Shown: positions 1 through 9,525, counted from the stretch's first letter. The stretch is DNA of 64,000 bases from Bradyrhizobium guangdongense (GCF_004114975.1 NZ_CP030051.1:6696001-6760000); one strand, 5' to 3'. The notes: generated by a model not told the origin, from the sequence alone. Made by a program: numbers and translations.

Positions 1-3000
1 GGTCTCCTCCGCCAGCGGAATGAATTGCGCCGGCGAGACGCTGCCGAGATCGGGATGGTTCCAGCGGAGCAGCGCCTCCACGCCGGTGATCTGGCCGCTC
101 TCCATGTCGACCTTGGGCTGGTAGTTCAACGAGAACTGCTCGCGCTCGAGCGCCCGCCGCAGCGCGCTTTCGAGCGACAGCCGCTCGATCGACTGGGTCT
201 TCACTTCCTTGGAGAAGAAGCGATAGCCGTTCTTGCCGTCTTCCTTGGCGAGATACATCGCCATGTCGGCGTTCTTGGTCAGGGTCTGCGCATCGGCGCC
301 GTTGGCCGGATACATCGCGATGCCGATCGAGGCGGTGGTGTGGCATTCGTGGCCGGCAAGCTCCATGGGCTGGGCGAGCGCCGCGAGCAACTCGGAGGCG
401 ATGCGCTGAACGTCGTCGATCTCGCCGCACTGGTCGAGGATCACGACGAACTCGTCGCCGCCGAGCCGCGCCACCACGTCGCTGGCACGCAGAGCGTTGC
501 GCAGGCGAGCGGCGACCTCGAGCAGCAGCAGATCGCCCGCTTCGTGGCCCAGCGAATCGTTGATGACCTTGAAGCGATCGAGGTCGATGAACAGCACCGC
601 AAAGCGGTGGTCGTCGCGCTGCGCCACAGCGATCGCCTCGCGCAGCAGGCTGTTGAAGGTCTCGCGATTCGGCAGGTTGGTCAGGCTGTCGTGGGACGCG
701 AGATACTCGATCCGCTCGTCGGCTTTGTTCTTCTCCTCGGCGCGATCGAAATTCTCCATGGCGAAGGCGACGTTGTCGGAAAGGCGCTGCAACAGCTCGA
801 CGAATTCACTGGTGAAGATGTCCTTTTCCGTCGACATGTAGATCATGACGCCAACAGGTTGATCGTGCACAATCAGCGGGAATGCCGCACCGGCTCGGGC
901 GCGGTCGCCGCGAACGATGGCGTGGAAGGCACTGACGCGCGGGTCGTTGAGATAGTCATTGCTGATGCAGGGTTGCCGGGTCCGGAACGCAGTACCGGCC
1001 ATCCCGCGGCCCTCGGGGCGCTCGGGATCGACCGAGAGGCGGACCGTGCGAGTTGTGTTGGACGACGGTCCGGCGGTCGCGACGATCTCGATCTGATCGC
1101 TGTCGGCCCTCGCCAGCGCAATCGTGGTCGAGGTGAACTTGGCGCCGTTCGAGGCGGCGAGGCAGACGAGGCCGAACAGCTCGGCGCGCGATTTTGCCCG
1201 CATGATCGCTTCATTGGTCGCGCTCAGCGCGGCGAACATGCGGGTCAGCCGCTCCTTCTGCGCCTCGGTGCGGGCCTTTTCGTCGGCGCGATCGAAATTG
1301 TCGAGCGCGAAGGACACATTCTCGGCGAGACGCCCGAGCAGTTCGACCAGATCGGGCGTGAACGTGTTCTGTTCGGGCGCAAGAAAAAGCAGGATGCCGA
1401 TCGGCTGCCGACCAGCTCTCAGGAGCGGAAAGCTGGCGGCCGCCCGCGTCCCGTCCTCGATCGCCTTTGCCCGCCAGTAGGCGGAGCGCGGCTCGCTCAG
1501 ATAGTCGTTCATGACGCAGGGACTGCAGGTCCGGAGCGAGGTGCCGATGATGCCCTGGCCTTCGGGATGCTCGGCGGAAATGACACAGGTCCGCCCGACC
1601 ATCTGGCCTTGCATGCGTCCCTTGGCCGCGACGACGCGAAGGAGCTCACTATCCTTGTCGATAAGGCCGATGGTCGCCGAAGCGAACACGTCGCCGAGGA
1701 CGGCGGCGCGGCACGCTGCCTCGAACAGCTCTTCGCGCGTCTTGGCGCGCATGATGGCTTCATTGGTCGCGCTGAGCGCTTCGAACATTCCACTGAGGCG
1801 ATTGCGCTGCCTGTCGGCCTGCGCCTTTTCTTCGGCGCGGTCGAAGTTTTCCAGCGCGAAAGCGACATTGGCCTGGAGCTTGCGCAGCAGCTCGACCAGC
1901 TCAGGCGTGAAAGTGCCGCACTCCGGAGAGTTGAACAGGAACACGCCCTCGAGGCGATCGCCGTTGAACAGCGGCAGCGCCGCGGAGGACGCAATGCGGT
2001 TACGACGCGCGCTGGCGTGCCAGGGCGCGATGCGGTCGTCGGCCAGCACGTCGTTGCTGACGGCCGGCAGGCGCGTGCGGAATGCGGTACCGGTCAGGCC
2101 ACGGCCTTCCGGCACCCGGTCGGAGGTGGAGAACGTGAAGTTGCGCACCTGGTCCGCGTTGGGCCCGTAGCAGGAAACGACCCGCAGGCGCTCGGCCGGA
2201 GGGTCGGCCAGCGCGATGGTGGCCGAGGTGAACTTGGCGCCCTGCGCCGTGGCCTCGCAGACGAGGTCGAACAGCTCGGTCCGCGAGCGCGCGCGCAGGA
2301 TCGCCTCGTTGGTGGCGCTGAGCGCCGCATACATGCGGGCCAGGCGCTCCTCTTCCGCCGCGATCCTCGCCTTCTCGGCCTCGCGGTCGAAATTCTCGAT
2401 GGCAAACGAGACGTTCTCCGCCATCCGCAGCAGCAGCGAGACGATCTCCTCGTCCTTGGCCCATGACTTGCTGATGAAGAACAGGATGACGCCGACACTC
2501 TCGCCATGCTTGATCAAGGGAGCCGCCACGCAAGCAGCGACCCCCGTATTGATGTTGGCCTGCTCCCAGGGCGTTCCCTTGGTGCGGCTGACGAGATCGT
2601 CCTCGACGAAAGGCTTTTGGGTGCGGAAGGTTTGCCCGGAAATCCCTTGACCGTAGGGGTTATCCGGGTCGACGGAATATCTGGTCTGGGTGACGAGATG
2701 AAGGTTCTGGCCGGTGCCGGCAACCGGCTTGAGCCAATGGGAGTCCCGCTCCTTGAGCAGAACGAAGGTTGCCAACGACTTGCCGCCGTTGACCGCCGCG
2801 TCGCAGACGAGCTGATAAAGCTCCTGCTCGGTCTTGGCGCGGAGGATGGCTTCATTGGTGGCGCTGATGGCGCCGAACATGCGGTTCAGCCGCCGCGTTG
2901 TCCGCTCGCTGGTCTGCCGCGCGGTCTCGCGTGCGAAATTGTCCAGGGCATAGGAAATATTCGCCGACATGCGCTCGAACAGCGACACCATCTGCTCGTT

Positions 3001-3447
3001 CAGCGAATTGGGCTCGCTGCGGGTCACATACAGCACGCCGACGCTGCGTCCATCGCACAGCAGCGGAAGCGCCGCCGCCGCGCCGATATGGGCCGTGGTC
3101 GCGCCAGCGCGCCAAGCCAGCGAGCGCGGATCGTTCAGATAATCGTTGCTGATGCACAGCTTCTGATCGCGAAAGGCCTCGCCACCGACGCCGGAGCCTT
3201 CGGGTGTGCCGGCCTCCGTCGTGATCAGGAGTGAACGCAGGCGCGGAACGTCGTCGCCGCAGCCGGCCGCGAACTGCAGGCGATTGCCATCCGGTTCGAC
3301 CAGAAACACGGCAACAGCCAGGAAATCCCCGCTCGAAAACCCGGCGTCGCAGACCTTCTGGTACAGCTCATCCGGCGATTTCGCGTAGAGGATCGCCTCA
3401 TTAATGGCGCTCAACGCCGCAAAGGTGCGCGCGAGTGTCGTCGACAC
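1..3447 (-). CDS. Multi-GAF sensor diguanylate cyclase/phosphodiesterase (5x GAF-GGDEF-EAL), C-terminus cut by window edge
   Basis: Reading the minus strand from a GTG at 3447 (GGGAG eight bases upstream) gives an open frame that runs off position 1, so at least 1149 residues are present and the EAL domain is incomplete. Five consecutive GAF domains each begin with a near-identical linker (ALSATNEAI-RAK) at about residues 12, 195, 377, 559 and 742. A GGDEF domain follows, with an intact RLGGDEF at about residue 995, and then the start of an EAL domain with EALLRW. Such proteins make and/or degrade cyclic di-GMP in response to small ligands bound by the GAF domains. No transmembrane segment is visible, so it is probably cytosolic. 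The intact GGDEF supports cyclase activity. The EAL catalytic residues beyond the first motif lie outside the window. The five GAF units look like internal tandem duplications. Confidence 0.93.
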   Translation of the reverse strand, partial: MSTTLARTFAALSAINEAILYAKSPDELYQKVCDAGFSSGDFLAVAVFLVEPDGNRLQFAAGCGDDVPRLRSLLITTEAGTPEGSGVGGEAFRDQKLCISNDYLNDPRSLAWRAGATTAHIGAAAALPLLCDGRSVGVLYVTRSEPNSLNEQMVSLFERMSANISYALDNFARETARQTSERTTRRLNRMFGAISATNEAILRAKTEQELYQLVCDAAVNGGKSLATFVLLKERDSHWLKPVAGTGQNLHLVTQTRYSVDPDNPYGQGISGQTFRTQKPFVEDDLVSRTKGTPWEQANINTGVAACVAAPLIKHGESVGVILFFISKSWAKDEEIVSLLLRMAENVSFAIENFDREAEKARIAAEEERLARMYAALSATNEAILRARSRTELFDLVCEATAQGAKFTSATIALADPPAERLRVVSCYGPNADQVRNFTFSTSDRVPEGRGLTGTAFRTRLPAVSNDVLADDRIAPWHASARRNRIASSAALPLFNGDRLEGVFLFNSPECGTFTPELVELLRKLQANVAFALENFDRAEEKAQADRQRNRLSGMFEALSATNEAIMRAKTREELFEAACRAAVLGDVFASATIGLIDKDSELLRVVAAKGRMQGQMVGRTCVISAEHPEGQGIIGTSLRTCSPCVMNDYLSEPRSAYWRAKAIEDGTRAAASFPLLRAGRQPIGILLFLAPEQNTFTPDLVELLGRLAENVSFALDNFDRADEKARTEAQKERLTRMFAALSATNEAIMRAKSRAELFGLVCLAASNGAKFTSTTIALARADSDQIEIVATAGPSSNTTRTVRLSVDPERPEGRGMAGTAFRTRQPCISNDYLNDPRVSAFHAIVRGDRARAGAAFPLIVHDQPVGVMIYMSTEKDIFTSEFVELLQRLSDNVAFAMENFDRAEEKNKADERIEYLASHDSLTNLPNRETFNSLLREAIAVAQRDDHRFAVLFIDLDRFKVINDSLGHEAGDLLLLEVAARLRNALRASDVVARLGGDEFVVILDQCGEIDDVQRIASELLAALAQPMELAGHECHTTASIGIAMYPANGADAQTLTKNADMAMYLAKEDGKNGYRFFSKEVKTQSIERLSLESALRRALEREQFSLNYQPKVDMESGQITGVEALLRWNHPDLGSVSPAQFIPLAEET

Positions 3448-3744
3448 GATCTCAGCTCCCGGGCATTTCTGCCTTTCTTTCCCGGGTGACTTTATCGGCG
3501 GCGATCACCTAAGTGGTCGTTATTGCGCAGCGTAAACCATCGATCAAAGTGAACGAGCCGCGAATATGGGTCGCCAAACTGTCGAAAATACCGCTGCGCG
3601 GAAGGCTTTTTCGGCCAAAGCGCGCTGTCTTTACGAATTTGCAGCCCTGTATTGGTTTACGGGAGATTGATATCGCAGCTCCGCTTTGAGACGATGGCTT
3701 CCAACAAAGCAGCCCGTCAAGGGCACGAAAGCCGAGGGAACGCC

Positions 3745-4797
3745 ATGCCCGTCGTCAAGGCCGACCGCCTCACGCGCATCGGTGCTGCGCTGCTCCGCGC
3801 CGCCGGCGCTTCCGAGGAAGAGGCCGACGCCGTGGCCATCGGCTGTGTGAACGCCAATCTCGCCGGTCATGACTCCCACGGCGTGATCGCGATTCCGACT
3901 TACATCGACCGCATCAAGGCCGGACACATCGTCCCCGGCGCCGCCTGGACGATCGTCCAGGAATCGCCGACCACGACCGTGATCGACGGTCATTGGGGTT
4001 TCGGCTTCCACGTCAACGCCAAGGCGATGGCGCTGACGATCGAAAAGGCGAAGACGGCGAATGTCGCGGCCTGCACCGTGTTCCGGCAAAGCCATGTCGG
4101 CCGCCTTGCCGCCTATCCGCTGATGGCGATGCGCGAGGGCATGATCGGGATCGCGACCGCGGATTCCGGCCGCTCACCGAAGCACGTCGCGCCGTTCGGC
4201 GGCAAGGAGGCCCGGCTCGGCACCAATCCGATCTCGATCGCGGTGCCATCCGATCTCGAAGCGCCGTTCTATCTGGACATGGCGACGTCGGCGGTCGCCG
4301 CCGGCAAGATTCAGCTCGCGGTCGCCCGCGGCGAGGAGATCCCGACCGGTTGGATCATCGATGCCGACGGACGGCACACCACCGATCCCACGCAATACCG
4401 CAAGGGCGGCGCGCTGCTGCCGCTCGGCGGCACCGAGGGCTACAAGGGCAGCGGGCTGGCCGCGATGGTCGAGGTGCTGTGCGGCCTGCTCACCGGCCTC
4501 GGCTTCGGCGTCGAGCCGACGGGACGGCATAATGACGGCTGCTTCATGGCGGTGTTCAACGTCGCCGCATTCCGGCCGCTGCAGGAGTTCAAGCGCGAGG
4601 TCGCGGAGTTCGCGCGCTACCTGAAATCGACGCCGCCGTCCGAGGGCAGCAAGGGTGTCTATTATCCCGGCGAGATCGAGGGCCTGCGCGAGCAGCAGCG
4701 GCTGCGCGACGGCATCGAGGTCGAGGATGCGACCTGGGAGAAGCTTCGCGCGCTGGCGCGCGAGTACCGGCTCGACACCGTCCTCGATCTGTCCTGA
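3745..4797 (+). CDS. Ldh2/malate-lactate dehydrogenase family NAD(P)-dependent 2-hydroxyacid/imine oxidoreductase
   Basis: The 350-residue product has the usual length of the Ldh2/YlbC family, which reduces 2-oxoacids or cyclic imines with NAD(P)H using a fold distinct from classical lactate dehydrogenase. The hallmark GHDSHGV (residues 41-47) with its conserved histidines, SHVGRLA near 115 and GTNP-I-IAVPS are present. The C-terminal GYKGSGLA motif is also conserved. An in-frame ATG at 3652 exists, but the ATG at 3745 is preceded by GAGGGA and fits family length. The gene is 19 bases upstream of a flavin monooxygenase and heads a three-gene operon with a FAH-family hydrolase. The substrate cannot be deduced; a role in degrading a small oxo or hydroxy acid is inferred. 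Confidence 0.88.
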   Translation: MPVVKADRLTRIGAALLRAAGASEEEADAVAIGCVNANLAGHDSHGVIAIPTYIDRIKAGHIVPGAAWTIVQESPTTTVIDGHWGFGFHVNAKAMALTIEKAKTANVAACTVFRQSHVGRLAAYPLMAMREGMIGIATADSGRSPKHVAPFGGKEARLGTNPISIAVPSDLEAPFYLDMATSAVAAGKIQLAVARGEEIPTGWIIDADGRHTTDPTQYRKGGALLPLGGTEGYKGSGLAAMVEVLCGLLTGLGFGVEPTGRHNDGCFMAVFNVAAFRPLQEFKREVAEFARYLKSTPPSEGSKGVYYPGEIEGLREQQRLRDGIEVEDATWEKLRALAREYRLDTVLDLS

Positions 4798-4816
4798 CGA
4801 AAATCCGGAGAGCAGC

Positions 4817-6184
4817 ATGAATCGGCAGATGGTCCTGGTCGGCTTTCTTCAGGCGCAAAACTGTACGAACCTGCCGAGCTCCTGGCGGCATCCGGACTCG
4901 CGTTCCGATTCGATGTCGGCGGATTACTATCAGGAGATCGCGCGGATCCTCGAAGCCGGCAAGTTCCACATGGCGTTCTTCGACGATCGTCTCGCCATGC
5001 CGGACCGCTACGGCAACGACCACGCCCACACCGTCGAATATGGCATCCGCTGCGTGAAAATGGACCCGCTGATCGTGCTGACGACGATGGGCATGGTCAC
5101 CGAGAGGCTCGGGCTGGGCGCGACCTGCTCGACTACCTATTTCGAGCCGTTCGACGTCGCGCGCCGCTTCGCCACGCTCGATCTGATGTCGGGCGGGCGC
5201 GCCGGCTGGAACGTCGTGACCTCACTCAACGACGGCGAAGCGCTCAACATGGGCCGCGACTCCCATCCCGAGCACGATTCCCGCTACGACAAGGCCGACG
5301 AGTTCATGGAGGTGGTGCTCGGCCATTGGGATACCTGGGAAGACGGCGCGCTCATCATGGACAAAGAGAGCGGCCGCTTTGCCGATCCCACCAAGGTCAA
5401 GCGGCTCGATCACAAGGGGCCGGCCTTCAAGTCGCGCGGGCCGTTCACGGTGCCACGTTCGCAGCAGGGCCATCCCGTCATCATTCAGGCCGGCGCATCG
5501 GGCCGCGGCCAGCGCTTTGCCGGCCGGTGGGGCGAGGTGATCTTCACCGCCGCGCGCAATCTCAGTGCTGCCAAGGACGGCTACGCGGCCGTGCGCAACG
5601 AGGCCGCGAAGGCCGGGCGCGATCCCGACGAGATGTTCCTCTGCAATCTGACGACGCCCGTCTGTGCCGCGACCAAAGCGGAGGCAGAGGACAAGATGGC
5701 GCTGATCAACAAGCTGCCGCTCGAGATCGACGCGCTGTCACTGCTTGCCGAAGCGCTCAATTACGACTTTGCCTCCAAGGATCTCGACGAACCGCTGACG
5801 ACGGACGAGTTGAAGAGCATGCAGGGCATCCTGGGCATCCGCGACGGCGTGCTGAAGAATTCCGGCAAGAGCAATCCGAGCGCGCGCGACTTCGTCACCT
5901 TCTCCGGTCGCGGTCAGGTGCATGACGCCATGGTCGGCGGCCCCAAGGAGATCGCGGACAAGCTGGAGGAAACGTTCGTCGAGCGCGGCTGCGACGGTTT
6001 TGTCATCGCCGCGACCTACGTGCCCGGCTCTTACGCCGATTTCGTGCGGCATGTCGTGCCGGAATTGCAGCGGCGCGGCCTGTTTCAGAAGGACTACCGG
6101 GGTAAGACGCTGCGGGAGAATCTCGGCTTGAGGCGGCCCGCCGCCGGCGCCTGGAAAGTGCAACCGCGCGATGCCGCGGAATAA
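4817..6184 (+). CDS. LLM-class flavin-dependent monooxygenase (NtaA/SnaA/DszA-like)
   Basis: The 455-residue protein begins at an ATG preceded by GGAG. It shows signatures of the NtaA/SnaA/DszA group of reduced-FMN-dependent monooxygenases: an early F-DD-L segment, GLGATCSTTYFEPFDVAR, SGGRAGWNVVTS, an RYDKADEFMEV helix and HPVIIQAGAS-RG. Enzymes of this group need a separate flavin reductase, and none is encoded nearby. It sits between the Ldh2 dehydrogenase and the FAH hydrolase with gaps of 19 and 15 bases, so the three are surely co-transcribed. Known relatives attack nitrilotriacetate, sulfonates or thiophenes, but the substrate here is unknown. A second, diverged member of the same family lies at 23782. 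Confidence 0.9.
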   Translation: MNRQMVLVGFLQAQNCTNLPSSWRHPDSRSDSMSADYYQEIARILEAGKFHMAFFDDRLAMPDRYGNDHAHTVEYGIRCVKMDPLIVLTTMGMVTERLGLGATCSTTYFEPFDVARRFATLDLMSGGRAGWNVVTSLNDGEALNMGRDSHPEHDSRYDKADEFMEVVLGHWDTWEDGALIMDKESGRFADPTKVKRLDHKGPAFKSRGPFTVPRSQQGHPVIIQAGASGRGQRFAGRWGEVIFTAARNLSAAKDGYAAVRNEAAKAGRDPDEMFLCNLTTPVCAATKAEAEDKMALINKLPLEIDALSLLAEALNYDFASKDLDEPLTTDELKSMQGILGIRDGVLKNSGKSNPSARDFVTFSGRGQVHDAMVGGPKEIADKLEETFVERGCDGFVIAATYVPGSYADFVRHVVPELQRRGLFQKDYRGKTLRENLGLRRPAAGAWKVQPRDAAE

Positions 6185-6199
6185 CCACGAGGATACACG

Positions 6200-6985
6200 A
6201 TGCGCTGGCTGAAATTCACCGCCTCCGGCAAGACCTCATGGGGCCTCGTCGAAGGCAACCAGGTCGTCGCAGTCGACGGCGATCCCTTTGGCGAGTGGCA
6301 CCGCACCTCGCGGATGTTTCCGCTCAGCGACATCAAGATCGAGCTGCCGCTGATCCCACGCACGTTCTACTGCGTCGGCCTGAATTATCTAAAGCACCTC
6401 AAGGAAGCCGCCGACAAGCGCGGCGAGGTGCCGGCCGTCCCTGAGAGGCCCGAGATCGGTTATCGCGCCCAGAATGCGCTGATCGCGCATGACGAGGACG
6501 TCGTGATCCCGTCCTTCGCGACGGAGAAGATCCACTATGAAGGCGAGCTCGTCGTCGTCATCGGCAAGAAGGTGAAGCACCTCACCGAAGCGAACGCGAT
6601 GGATTGCGTGCTCGGCTACACCATCGGCAACGACGTCAGCGAGCGCTCCTGGCAGAAGGCCGATCGCAGCCTGTGGCGCTCGAAGAACGCCGACACATTC
6701 AAGCCGATGGGCCCGTGGATCGAGACCGAGGCCGATCTCGACAAGATGCAGACGATCGTCCGCGTCAACGGCGAGGAGACCAACCGCTTCCAAACCAACG
6801 ACATGATCTTCGGCGTGGTGCCGTTCCTGGTCGAGCTGACAAAGTACTTTACGTTATGGCCGGGCGACGTGATCTGGATGGGCACCGATGGCGCCTCGCC
6901 TGACATCAAGCACGGCGACGTCGTGGAGATCGAGATCACCGGAATCGGGACGCTGCGGAACAGGTTCGTGCGGGAAGGGCGTTAG
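6200..6985 (+). CDS. Fumarylacetoacetate hydrolase (FAH) family protein
   Basis: The 261-residue protein has the FAH-family core. RTFYCVGLNYLKHLKEA is followed by HYEGELVVVIGKK, whose E-x-E acidic residues bind the divalent metal, and then GYTIGNDVSERSWQ, KPMGPW and the C-terminal PGDVIWMGTD. FAH enzymes cleave C-C bonds of, or decarboxylate or tautomerise, 2,4-dioxo acids and related compounds with Mg2+. It closes the operon 3745-6985, where the dehydrogenase and monooxygenase would oxidise a substrate and this enzyme would process the resulting keto acid; that sequence of steps is inferred. It converges with a LysR gene that stops one base downstream. Confidence 0.9.
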   Translation: MRWLKFTASGKTSWGLVEGNQVVAVDGDPFGEWHRTSRMFPLSDIKIELPLIPRTFYCVGLNYLKHLKEAADKRGEVPAVPERPEIGYRAQNALIAHDEDVVIPSFATEKIHYEGELVVVIGKKVKHLTEANAMDCVLGYTIGNDVSERSWQKADRSLWRSKNADTFKPMGPWIETEADLDKMQTIVRVNGEETNRFQTNDMIFGVVPFLVELTKYFTLWPGDVIWMGTDGASPDIKHGDVVEIEITGIGTLRNRFVREGR

Positions 6986-6986
6986 C

Positions 6987-7907
6987 TCAGCTCGCCGCCC
7001 GGGAATGATCCTTCACATGATCGATGAAGGCGCGCAGCTTCGGCATGATCTGCCGATGGCCCGGATAATACAGAAACACCCCCGGCGTCATTGGCGCGAA
7101 CTTCTCCAGCACGGTCACGAGTTTTCCGGTTCCGAGGGCGTCGGTGGCCAGCGGCCCCGGCACTTGCGCAAGACCGACGCCTTCGACGGCGGCCCCTAAC
7201 ATTGTCGGAAAATCGTGGGCGATGAAGGGTCCCGAAACGGCAATCTCGATCGAACGACCACTGTCATTGAGCGACCACGGTGCGAGCGCACCGTTTGATC
7301 GTCGCAGTCTCAGACATGCATGCCCGCGCAGATCGTCCGGCCGCCGGGGCCGGCCACGGCGGTCAAGGTAGTCCGGGCTGCCGACGATGACGAGCGGCAA
7401 CGGCTTGGTGAGGCGCACCGCGACCATGTCGGGAGAGATGAACTGTCCCATCCTAATGCCGGCATCGAAACCTCCAGCGGCAAGGTCGACCAGCTCTTCG
7501 CTGGCCGCAAGCTCCACCTCGATCTCCGGATAGGTCTGACAGAACGAGGCGACCAGCGGCTCGAGCAAAATCGGAATGACCGAACGCGGCACGGTCAGGC
7601 GCAGCAGCCCGGCCGGCCGCTGACCAAGCTCACGCGCAGCTCCGCTTGCCGCGACGAGCTCCTCAAAGGCCGGCCTCGCCCGCGCAAAAAACCGCTCGCC
7701 GGCCTCGGTCAAACCGACGCTACGGGTCGTGCGAATGAAAAGCGCCGCTCCGACGCGCGCTTCCAGCGCGCGGACCGCCTGACTGATCGCCGAGGGTGTG
7801 ACGCCGAGCTCTGTAGCCGCCCGCCGGAAGCTGCGGTGCTGGGCGACGATGAGGAAAGCCTCGACACCGTCGAGCGCGCCCTGCCTGACTGTGAAGTTCT
7901 GCTTCAT
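6987..7907 (-). CDS. LysR-family transcriptional regulator
   Basis: The 306-residue protein has an N-terminal winged helix-turn-helix (about residues 11-70) with the typical SFRRAATELGVTPSAISQAVRALE and a type-2 periplasmic-binding-like effector domain after about residue 95. The subgroup resembles CrgA-like regulators that control adjacent oxidoreductase genes. It is divergent from the small secreted-protein gene at 7996. The 88-base gap holds an imperfect dyad CAAC-N13-GTTG at 7915-7935 overlapping a T-N11-A type site. Its 3' end abuts the FAH gene, so it could alternatively act on the operon at 3745. Confidence 0.92.
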   Translation of the reverse strand: MKQNFTVRQGALDGVEAFLIVAQHRSFRRAATELGVTPSAISQAVRALEARVGAALFIRTTRSVGLTEAGERFFARARPAFEELVAASGAARELGQRPAGLLRLTVPRSVIPILLEPLVASFCQTYPEIEVELAASEELVDLAAGGFDAGIRMGQFISPDMVAVRLTKPLPLVIVGSPDYLDRRGRPRRPDDLRGHACLRLRRSNGALAPWSLNDSGRSIEIAVSGPFIAHDFPTMLGAAVEGVGLAQVPGPLATDALGTGKLVTVLEKFAPMTPGVFLYYPGHRQIMPKLRAFIDHVKDHSRAAS

Positions 7908-7995
7908 AGCCCGTCAACATTATCGCGAATAGTTGCCCACGGAAAGACGCCCTAAATCCGGATGACACATCAGCCGCACCGGAGATGCGAAACCG

Positions 7996-8397
7996 ATGAA
8001 GGCAATCCGCAACGCCGTCCTGACACTCGCCCTCACACTGACAGGTGTTACCGCCATGACCGAACCAACCGCCGCCCAAGCACAAGCGCCATCACCCGTG
8101 ACCACCGGGGTCATGGTCATCCTGACCGCCAAAGCAGGGATCACACGCGAGCAGATCATGGCGGTCATGCCCGATGAAATCAGACAAACCGTCCAGCTCT
8201 ATCTCACCGGCAAGGTTCGTGAATGGTATTCGCGTTCCGATGGGCGAGGCGCCGTCTTCCTGCTGGATGCCAGGGATGCTGCCGAAGCGCATGCGATCAT
8301 GGATGCCCTGCCGCTCGCCCGGCAGGATCTCATTGACCACGATTACATCGCGGTCGGCCCGCTCATGCCGCTTCGCCTGCTGATGGCAAAACCCTGA
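7996..8397 (+). CDS. Small exported protein, ferredoxin-like alpha/beta fold candidate
   Basis: The 133-residue product has a putative signal peptide (MKAIRNAVLTLALTLTGVTA, cleavage perhaps after the AQAQA near residue 30). The mature part of about 100 residues has the order beta (GVMVILTAKAGI), helix, beta (GKVREWYSRSDGRGAVFLLDA), helix (AEAHAIMDALPLA) and beta. This resembles muconolactone-isomerase/YciI-like dimeric alpha-beta barrels, but I cannot assign a reaction. GGAG lies 12 bases before the ATG. It is divergent from a LysR gene and followed 50 bases later by a membrane protein gene, so the two may form a LysR-controlled unit. Confidence 0.72.
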   Translation: MKAIRNAVLTLALTLTGVTAMTEPTAAQAQAPSPVTTGVMVILTAKAGITREQIMAVMPDEIRQTVQLYLTGKVREWYSRSDGRGAVFLLDARDAAEAHAIMDALPLARQDLIDHDYIAVGPLMPLRLLMAKP

Positions 8398-8447
8398 CCG
8401 GCCGCAGGCCTCCCCCATCCAACCAACCATGACCAGGACATCCGAAC

Positions 8448-8951
8448 GTGCCACCAGGATTCAGCCTTCCGTTCGTCCTCAGTGTCGCAGGCGCCTTGCT
8501 GACCAGTGCAGTGGTCGCCTCCGTCTACGTGTGGCCGCTTGTCCGTGCAATGCCGCGCCACGATGCCCTGAGGCTTCTCGCAGCCTTCCATGCGTTTCGT
8601 TTCCTGGGCATGAACTTCATGGTCGCCGGATTCGTCTCCCCGGAGTTGAACCCGGGCTTCGCCAGCGAAGTCGGATGGGGAGATCTCATCGCCGCCACGC
8701 TCGCGCTCATCTCGATGGCGGTGCTCTCCTGGCGGCGGTCCATCGCCATTCCGATGGTCTGGATCTTCAACATCTGGGGCACGTTCGATCTTCTCAATGC
8801 GTATTACGTCGGCGCGACGAAGATTCGGAATCCCGGGCTGTTCGGCGCCGGCATTTATATCCCGGCGCTTTACGTGCCTCTGCTGCTGGTTGGGCACGCC
8901 CTCATCTTCATGCTTCTGCTGAAGCCCGCATCGGAAACCCGGAAATCCTGA
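8448..8951 (+). CDS. Small integral membrane protein of unknown function
   Basis: The 167-residue protein starts at GTG. It contains about five hydrophobic segments (residues about 8-30, 40-60, 75-95, 100-120 and 132-157) with few charged residues between them. I do not recognise a named family. It lies directly downstream of the exported protein at 7996 in the same orientation and shares the LysR-facing promoter region, which suggests a common function. The start has only a weak ribosome-binding site, so translation may be coupled to the upstream gene. Confidence 0.7.
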   Translation: MPPGFSLPFVLSVAGALLTSAVVASVYVWPLVRAMPRHDALRLLAAFHAFRFLGMNFMVAGFVSPELNPGFASEVGWGDLIAATLALISMAVLSWRRSIAIPMVWIFNIWGTFDLLNAYYVGATKIRNPGLFGAGIYIPALYVPLLLVGHALIFMLLLKPASETRKS

Positions 8952-8985
8952 CTGCACTAGGCGGACCAGAGCTGTCAACGCATCC

Positions 8986-9441
8986 TCAAAACGGCAGCGC
9001 TACGCCCGTCTTGATCTCCTTCAGCACCACATTGCTGCGGACATACCGGATGCCGGGGATGCGAAACATGAATTCGTCGAGGAAGCGGTTATAGGCAGCC
9101 ATGTCCTCCACGACGACGCGCAGGTGATAATCCGCATCCCCCGTGGTCGCAAAACACTCCAGCACCTCGCGGCGCGTGGTCACGCGCGAGACGAACTCGT
9201 CGACAAATTTGGCATCGTGCCGCTCCAGGGAGACATGGAGGATGGCCGACATTGCAAACCCCGCCTGTTCGCGCGCGACCAATGCCGCATAACCCCGGAT
9301 GACGCCTGCCTCCTCGAGCGCGCGCACACGGCGCCAGCAGGCCGAGGTGGACATGCCGACCTCATCGGCAAGCTGCTGGTTGGTGGCGCGGCCGTCCTTC
9401 TGAAGGTGCGCGAGAATCCGCGTATCCTGGTCTTCGATCAT
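8986..9441 (-). CDS. Lrp/AsnC-family transcriptional regulator
   Basis: The 151-residue protein has the AsnC-type helix-turn-helix (RILAHLQKDGRATNQQLADEVGMSTSACWRRVRALEE, residues about 7-43) and a C-terminal RAM/ACT-like effector domain (ECFATTGDADYHLRVVVEDM). Such proteins sense amino acids or their keto acids. GGAGG lies before the ATG. It is divergent from the indolepyruvate oxidoreductase gene, a classic arrangement for a local regulator, and a 15-bp perfect dyad lies in the shared spacer at 9526-9540. Confidence 0.93.
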   Translation of the reverse strand: MIEDQDTRILAHLQKDGRATNQQLADEVGMSTSACWRRVRALEEAGVIRGYAALVAREQAGFAMSAILHVSLERHDAKFVDEFVSRVTTRREVLECFATTGDADYHLRVVVEDMAAYNRFLDEFMFRIPGIRYVRSNVVLKEIKTGVALPF

Positions 9442-9525
9442 CGACAGCCTCCAAATCGGTCAAATCTACCATATTTGATATACTAGAGCAAAATCCTGCC
9501 GGCTTTCGCATCCTGCACGGGATAA

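Noticed and set aside
25..2466. 813-codon open frame on the plus strand
   Set aside because: It is antisense to the GAF-GGDEF-EAL gene, whose minus-strand frame gives clear domain motifs including GGDEF and EAL; the plus frame shows no recognisable motif.
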